In this document: piece by piece, positions 57,851 to 64,000 of the stretch | How positions within the stretch are numbered: position 1 is the stretch's first letter | Layout: every line of letters starts with the position of its first letter | Origin: Phanerochaete sordida | Lineage: Eukaryota > Basidiomycota > Agaricomycetes > Polyporales > Phanerochaetaceae | NCBI GenBank assembly: GCA_019973155.2 | Contig: BPQB01000012.1 | Location: forward strand, 434,001-498,000 | Direction of reading: 5' to 3' | DNA length: 64,000 nucleotides | Program-made: the position numbers and the translations under genes | The notes under the pieces: generated by a model | What the model saw: only the letters and a program-made list of their open reading frames with translations | Told to the model about the DNA's origin: nothing | Database searches by the model: none

Positions 57851-60703
57851 CGACCGTCTTCCAGTACCATTTACGATTTCTGAATTTATGAAGAAACGTT
57901 TATATTCCACCCCCGGCCCTACGGGCAGATTTTGACCTCGTGGACTCCGTCACGAAAAACGAGTGCAAAACCGTGGGAACCTTTTTTGTATGCCCCATTA
58001 GTTGAGCCCATCAAAATGGGGTTAGGGTCGAATACAAAGCTTCTAATGAAACTTTGACGATTTATGTGGCTCTGCCCCCGAGCTGTATCTCATTGATAGC
58101 ATGCAGAGCACTACCCAAGTACCTGTCAAGCCCTTTCGTCACCTCTGTATCCTAACCGCCCATGGTTTGCGTCCTCACCGTCGTTGTCAATGTCGAGGCT
58201 GGATGGGCGCTTATTGCCCCCAACTCAGTGGTCTTCGTTGGTAGATTGCTACACATAGTGTCTTTGAGGTGCATCGCGAGTACACGACAGTTCTAGCTAC
58301 TCAGATATCTAAAAATTATCTCTCACATAATTCTGTGTCGTGCACGAGCAAGCTGCGAGCATCGCGTTCTAAGGCGCTTAATGCCGTCCAAGCCGACGCC
58401 ATTCGCTTGCAGTGCTCTTGCTCTCGAGCCACGACCTGCGCTGACCCTCGACCTCGCCCACACCCACACCCGCACCCAGCTATATGGACCTCTAGACGAC
58501 TGCATCCACACGGCTACCCTTGCCACTCCTATCATCTGCACCTCTGTTCTGGCACACAGCTCTTTTCACCGCTCTGCACCCACCCACACGCCCACTGTGC
58601 CCCCTTGCTTCCTTGACCAGCCCAACCACGGCCTTCCAACGACTTCGAGAACACGTCTCAAAACTAGGACGATGGCAGCAAGCCCAGGTGCGAACCACGT
58701 TGCCTAGCCTTCACCGTGCTTTCTGGAAAGGAAGTAAGTCGGCCTGCGCAGCATGCAGAGGAGGGTGAGGGCGTACAGGACCGGCTCGCGCAAGGTAGAG
58801 CAGTCAATGTCGTTGCAGAGATGCGAGAGACGCTGTACGGGCATCTGCAAAGCCCCAGAGCGCAAGTTCTGGTGAGTAGCATGTTCGATTGAATGTGAGC
58901 GAGTGCTGACATTTGAGATTGCAGGCCATCCACGGCGAAGTCGACGCTGGAGACGCGACCAGCACGTTCAAGGCACTGCGCAGAGGTAAGAAGAACGCTC
59001 TTTTCAGACGCAGACAAAGGCACGGCAGCCCTCCCCATCTAGGCACCGTCTCCACCAGCACGAGCCGGCCCAGTCCTCGCATTGTACTGCAACCACCCGC
59101 GCGCCCGTGTCGACGCGCGCTGCCCTGGGAGCGAGGCCGGCCTTCAATGTTTCTCACCTCGCACCGGCACCGGTCTTCTTTCCCCCGCCGCGCTCGTCTG
59201 TATGGTGCGCGGGCGTGTACCGCCGATGTGCATGTCCTCACCGGTGCACGTGAGGTGTTGTTTGTAGGGTGCAGGACTCACGCCTTCAAATAATATAGCG
59301 CGACTTTGCGCGGATGTCCCGCACAACTCGCACGGCAGGCCGACGGCGCAAGGGCGTAGGCGTGAGACCCAGCGTGCGCGCGTACGAAGACAAGCGCACG
59401 CAGACTCGTTGTTTGTCGCCCGGATGCACTACAGACTCAGGACGAAGACATCGACATGAACTGCAGACCAGCCTGTCTCGGACACTCCCCAGATGTCTGC
59501 CGCGCTCGCCAAGCCAGCTGGTCCAGCCGCCGGTATCGCTTCCACCTTCCTGGCGCCGCCGCCGACTTCGGAGTGCGCGCGGGCGACGACCCTGACGATG
59601 CCCTGACGGCACCCGCTCCCCTCCACCACGTTTCCGCGGCCGGTCTCAAGCGGACGCGCGTCGGTACCAAATGATTGAGTCTGCAAACCGCCGGCTTTGC
59701 CACCCAGCTCCTGCGCTCAACTCGGAGCTCGCGCACGTCACGAGCGGCAATGGCAGGGAATGACAGCCTTGCTTGTGGGGCAGGAGGGTAAGCTCGCGGC
59801 GCCCTGTGTGGGCCTCAAGATATAATGGCGCTTTGCAGTCCCAACCATATGAGCCTGTATAAATCAAGCATAGTACATGTAATTACACACGTGAACTTAC
59901 AATCTTCAGAGATATTTAACACCATCTCAAAGCCCCAAAAGAGCTCTGGAACCTTGGCCGGCTACCGATGAGCCGTGTTGAGCTCACAAGTTGCTCGGCT
60001 CTGTCCCGCGCGCGCATCGTACATACTCGACGCGTGGGCGCCTAGAGCTCCTGCCCGTGAACTATGACGTTCGACAACCTAGAAACCAGGTTAAGTCGGC
60101 GGCATAACCACACAGAGACGATGGCTGACGTACATCGCTCGTAGGACTTGTTCGTGCTCAGCGCTGTGCCCGGTCAGCTACGGCGCGCGACGACAACGAC
60201 GCGCGCGATCGCCGGCTGCCGCGGCGCCCGACCGACCACATCGACGGCGCTTCGACAACGAGCACGACTGGCTGGACGCACCACCCACACCCGCCCTCCG
60301 CGCACCAGCTGGCGCACGACGAAGCGCCACTCACACATGGCCCGCGCATCGCTCACCGTGACACCCGCCCACGCAGCTCGTGTATCGCCCGCACCCGCCC
60401 ATAACGCACGCGGCTTGGCTGCGCACAACGAGCTCAGGAACTGCACTTCGACGACGAGCACGGCGCCTTCACGCTTTGGGTGCTCGAATGGCGACCGGGC
60501 CCACACTTCGACGATGAGCATGCAGAGCACATTTCTACGCTCGGAGCCTGTTTCGCCACGCACGCTCGAAATAACGTCGGAGCCTCCGCGTACCACTCAC
60601 CCTCGCGACGGAGGCGTTCTCTGTGATCGGCGAAGGTGCAGCGGCACGAACAGAGGTGCATATAAAGTGCCGGGTGAGGATCTGCGAAAGGTGTCTTTTC
60701 AGC
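57851..60703. other. 2.9 kb without a supported gene
   Basis: Many short ORFs with proline/arginine-rich low-complexity readings but no family. A CATATAAA TATA-like box at 60659-60666 belongs to the P450 remnant that follows. Confidence 0.5.
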
Positions 60704-62950
60704 GTGGCGTTTTCTCTCACCCTCATTGCGCCCGTGCTGCTCGCCGGCGGCTGGCTGGCGGTCACCGTGAACCGTGCGCTGACGCACAACAGCGTTGCAC
60801 ATGTTCGCGGACCGCGGAGTGCATCGCTGCTGCTAGGTGCGTCGTCTTTCAGCAGCTCCTCGGTGTGGGTATCGACTCGACACAGGGAACGTTTTCGGTA
60901 CACTCTACCATGACAGCGTCGGAGATGTCGAGTTCAAGTGGCTTCGGGACTATGGCGGAGCATGGCGTTTCAAGGCTCTGCTTGGAGTGCGTCTCTTGCC
61001 GAAGCTTTCACCGGGTGCTGCACTAACATCGAAACCTTTTCTCTAGGCAAACATATTCGCGTTGGTAAACCCTAAGGTATAGTAGCCTGCTTCCCGGCTT
61101 CACATGAGGGCAACTGACGAACGCGGCAAACATGCTTTACAGCACGTTCTCCAAAAGTCGGCATACGACTACCCGAAGACCTGCCAGCTATGGGTCACCC
61201 TCTACAACATCACGGGGTGCAGCATCCTCTGGGTGCCCGCCGCGGGTGCGTTCTGTGCCATCTCTACTTCAGCCCTCGCACCAACGCGCTGCGCGCAGCT
61301 GGCGAGATCCACGCTCGCCGCAGGAAGGTCATGATGCCTGCTTTCTCGGCTCCGCAGCTGCGCTTCTTTCTCCCGTTGTTTTGCCGCAGCGCGAGCAAGG
61401 TCAGTCCCGATGCACGTTCATAAGAGAAGTGCTCAACATCGCACAGTTGTCCTAGCCGTGGAAGGACCTGATCCTTGCTGGGCGACCTGGCGGCACCACT
61501 GTGGAGGTGAACGACTGGCTAGCAAGGACGACCCTCGATGTGATCGGGGAAGGTGCGTAGATGTCTCTATGACGCGAACGCGCCGACTGACCTGTCCCGC
61601 CTCCGTATCAGCCGCGTTTGACTTCGACTTTGGAGCTCTCGATAATGCGCAGAACGAGCTGAGGCGGGGTTATCACAACATGTTGTACGTGCCAGTCCTA
61701 TTACGAGCGGTCCTGTCATTGACATTCACCTCAGCGCCGACTCCCAGCTGTACTCGAGTGTCTGGAGCATGATATTCCAGGCGCTGTGGTCGCTTATGCC
61801 GGAGCCCCTCCCGTACTACATCCGCTACCTGCCCACCCGGGAATTCAAATGCTACCGGGCGATGCGCGAGATCATGGAAAAGTTTTCCGCGGAGCTGATC
61901 AAGGAGCGCCGCCGCGATTTTGTCGCCGGCGACCCCGACAAGTCGTGCAAGGACGTCATGAGTGTCTTGCGCTCAACTTGCAGGACCTGTCGTTGAGCTC
62001 TGTAGAGAGCAAATACAATCGTGCCGCACCGCACGTTTAATTTTGGTGTGCTTGCCCTCACTCCCTTATCATCGCGTGCTGATCGTCTCCATCAGGCAGT
62101 CCAGGCGGTCTAGGCAGCCCTCACCCAACGGCTCCGGCGACGCTTAGCTGCTTGTAGGGTCTCACCTTGAGTCAGGTGAGTACACGCATGGTTTTGGGCA
62201 CCGTCCCTCGCTTTTGCTGTCGTGCATTCGCCAGAACGCGGAATCTTGACTCGGCTTCGCCAGCCCCTCTATAACGACAATAAGCTTGCCGGCAGCAGCC
62301 CGCAGTGCTTAAATGTCTGGCAGCGCGGCGTGTGTTGCCTCTGCGAGCAGCGGCCGCTGACTGACCTCTTGACGTGCCCCCGACGCCAGCCCCTTGATGT
62401 TTACCCTCGCCTGGCACATCTTCGCTTTCTCTGGTCTCCGGCCAGCAATCACTCGACCCAAGATGGCTGGACCCTTTTCACGGCAATGAAGGCCTTCAAC
62501 GCGGTGCGCGAACGCGCCAGATACTAGGCAGCAAGGTGCACAATGTCGCGGCATATGAGCGGACGATCAGCAAGCCGCCGTGGTTTGTGATACGTGTTCC
62601 TGTCTTCCCTCCTCGCTGCTGACGTGCTTCACATCAGGGGCTTCAGCAGTGATCGCGGGACATCTTAATGTCCAATCGAAGATGTGCGGCCTTCACGATA
62701 ACTGCAATGGCGTCGGGCCTACAGAATGCCGACTTGATGACGCCCAGCCTCGACAGTGTATGCGGAAGACCGGCCGAGGTACGTCTTCTCCGCTTCCCAG
62801 GTGTTTCTCGAAGGTGACGTGTGTGCTCACCAGACCCTCTGCGCCGCGCGCGACGCCCTGCTGCCCGCTGAAACCTGAGACCCTGCGTCGATATCCGCGC
62901 ATGCACGGGCGGGACTGGCCTCTGCTGCACCGCGACGGACATCCGTGATA
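60704..62950 (+). pseudogene. Cytochrome P450 pseudogene
   Basis: Membrane-anchored haem monooxygenase by family. The first recognisable residue is at 60704 where GTG replaces the expected ATG: VAFSLTLIAPVLLAGGWLAV is the anchor, then VAHVRGPRSASLLLG, VEFKWLRDYGGAWRFKALLG, KHALQHVLQKSAYDYPK, EIHARRRKVMMPAFSAPQLR, EVNDWLARTTLDVIGEAAFD and FSAELIKERRRDFVAGDPDK up to about 61970. After that only scraps remain, such as an ETLRRYPR (ExxR-like) stretch near 62875. The haem-binding FxxGxRxCxG was not found. Stops occur within exons (for example TAG at 61080). Confidence 0.75.
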
Positions 62951-64000
62951 CACAACACCCTCCCGTCACGCACTGCCTGTTGCTGACGCATTCTACAGCG
63001 TCCTCTGGCCGCGCAATGTTTGGCATTGACGTATCCCGCAGAGCGCTCAGCGCCCGCGAGCGCCGCCGTCCTTAACGAAGTAAGCCCTCTACTACCTGAT
63101 ATCCGAGACTACGGCTACTCAGAGAGTATCAGGATGTCCTTGCGCTCTGTCACGACGCGAAATGCTTCCAAGTAGCGTGCCTTGTAGGCCGTCCGCCGCA
63201 GTGCGTACTGTTCTGACAAGGTAGGTGACCTGCGTGGCCTTTCGAACTTTGCTCAGAACCTGATTTGGACCCCGTGACCTCCGCCCGATCGACCTCCAGC
63301 ACGGCTCACTTGATCGCCTTCACCGCCTGTGCGCCGGGATCGTTTGCATCGCCCCCCGCGACGACCTTCACCGGACGACAATGTGTCCCCTCGGCACATA
63401 ACTGGCGCTGCAGGGGTGCAGGATCCTCCGACAGATGCGCTCCGGCGTGCCGATACGCAAGCGGCGGCCATGGGAGTGCGGAGTGCAAGGGCGAAGCCAT
63501 CGAGCGCGGCCGCGGCAAACAGCGATCAAAATTGGCTGAGCACCACGACACGCTGCTCATTCTGTAGGAACGGCGCGTGGACAGACCAAATCGAGTCGGG
63601 GTGCCTCGGACATTGAGTTACGTGTCTCGCCTCTAGGGCGCAGGCTGTACTCCAGCGATGCGTTGCAGAACTGTGTCGCTCTGCGTTGCCAAGGCTGATT
63701 GCGCGAGCGCAGGGAGTTGGGCGTGGGTCGCGCTTGCTGAGTACGGTGACACCCGGCCAGCAAAGGTAGGTGGTTGTTGCATGTGCTGGAGCCCGGTTGG
63801 TGTTGAACATTGAACGTTGACCCTTTGCGTGTGCAGGGTCTCCTCTTTGGCATGCTCTGCAACGGTTGCGCCACTGGGCAGTCTTCGCGGCCATTGATTA
63901 TACTCGCCATCATCACCTGTCATCTCAACCTCATCCTACCACCTCTCACGGCCGACCACGCACAGCACATCCTTACCATCCTCGAATGGGCTGCCTCAAG
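62951..64000. other. Right edge of the window, nothing recognised
   Basis: Short ORFs only. A frame running to the edge from about 63890 could be a gene start, but no family is visible. Confidence 0.4.

Noticed and set aside
58018..58032. TTAGGG word as a telomere hint
   Set aside because: Only one copy, so no telomeric array.
1..64000. CRISPR array, bacterial operons or ribosome binding sites
   Set aside because: Introns and protein families are fungal; no regularly spaced repeat array was seen.

Overview
The window looks like a chromosomal segment of a basidiomycete, most probably an agaricomycete. Protein genes are cut by many 45-65 bp GT-AG introns with CTNAC-like branch sites, the DNA is GC-rich, and the protein families are typical of mushrooms: Zn2Cys6/Fungal_trans factors, NACHT (STAND) NTPases, GMC oxidoreductases, DUF6533-like membrane proteins, a Crypton-like recombinase and a P450. 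There are no bacterial-type operons. The genus cannot be read from the sequence.

Layout. (1) 1-9.3 kb is the left arm of a large diverged inverted duplication: a Zn2Cys6 factor (5' end outside the window), a NACHT gene broken by a frame change, an intact type II haloacid dehalogenase (HAD), and a decayed flavin monooxygenase (FMO). A 794 bp near-perfect foldback transposon lies between factor and NACHT gene. (2) 9.3-14.9 kb holds a secreted/single-pass membrane protein gene, an intact nine-exon GMC oxidoreductase and a stray copy of its last exon. (3) 15.4-17.2 kb is a probably decayed DUF6533-like gene with a 231 bp MITE. (4) 18.1-27.8 kb holds three apparently intact FMO genes, two in tandem on the minus strand and one head-to-head on the plus strand, each with an N-terminal NTF2/SnoaL-like domain. 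(5) 27.9-33.8 kb holds two more genes of the membrane family; one carries a 2.4 kb insertion in its first intron. (6) 35.1-41.4 kb is the right arm in opposite orientation: FMO remnant, HAD pseudogene, a NACHT tail left by a deletion, and a second Zn2Cys6 factor that is complete except for an unresolved start. (7) 41.4-48.3 kb has a conserved gene of unknown function, a GMC pseudogene and an intact 807-residue NACHT NTPase. (8) 51.2-63 kb is mostly wreckage: two GMC pseudogenes, a truncated Crypton-like gene and a P450 pseudogene.

How it may work together (inference). One ancestral block of regulator + NACHT NTPase + HAD hydrolase + FMO was duplicated in inverted orientation and each arm then lost different genes. 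The intact FMOs, HAD, GMC oxidase and Zn2Cys6 factor could form an oxidative catabolic or specialised-metabolite cluster. A 13 bp palindrome (TGATGGCGCATCA) recurs upstream of both HAD and GMC loci, which are unrelated families, suggesting one regulator. The NACHT gene copies, foldback element, MITE and pseudogene density mark a fast-changing accessory region. Exon boundaries were built by hand from splice signals and paralogue comparison; no database search was run.
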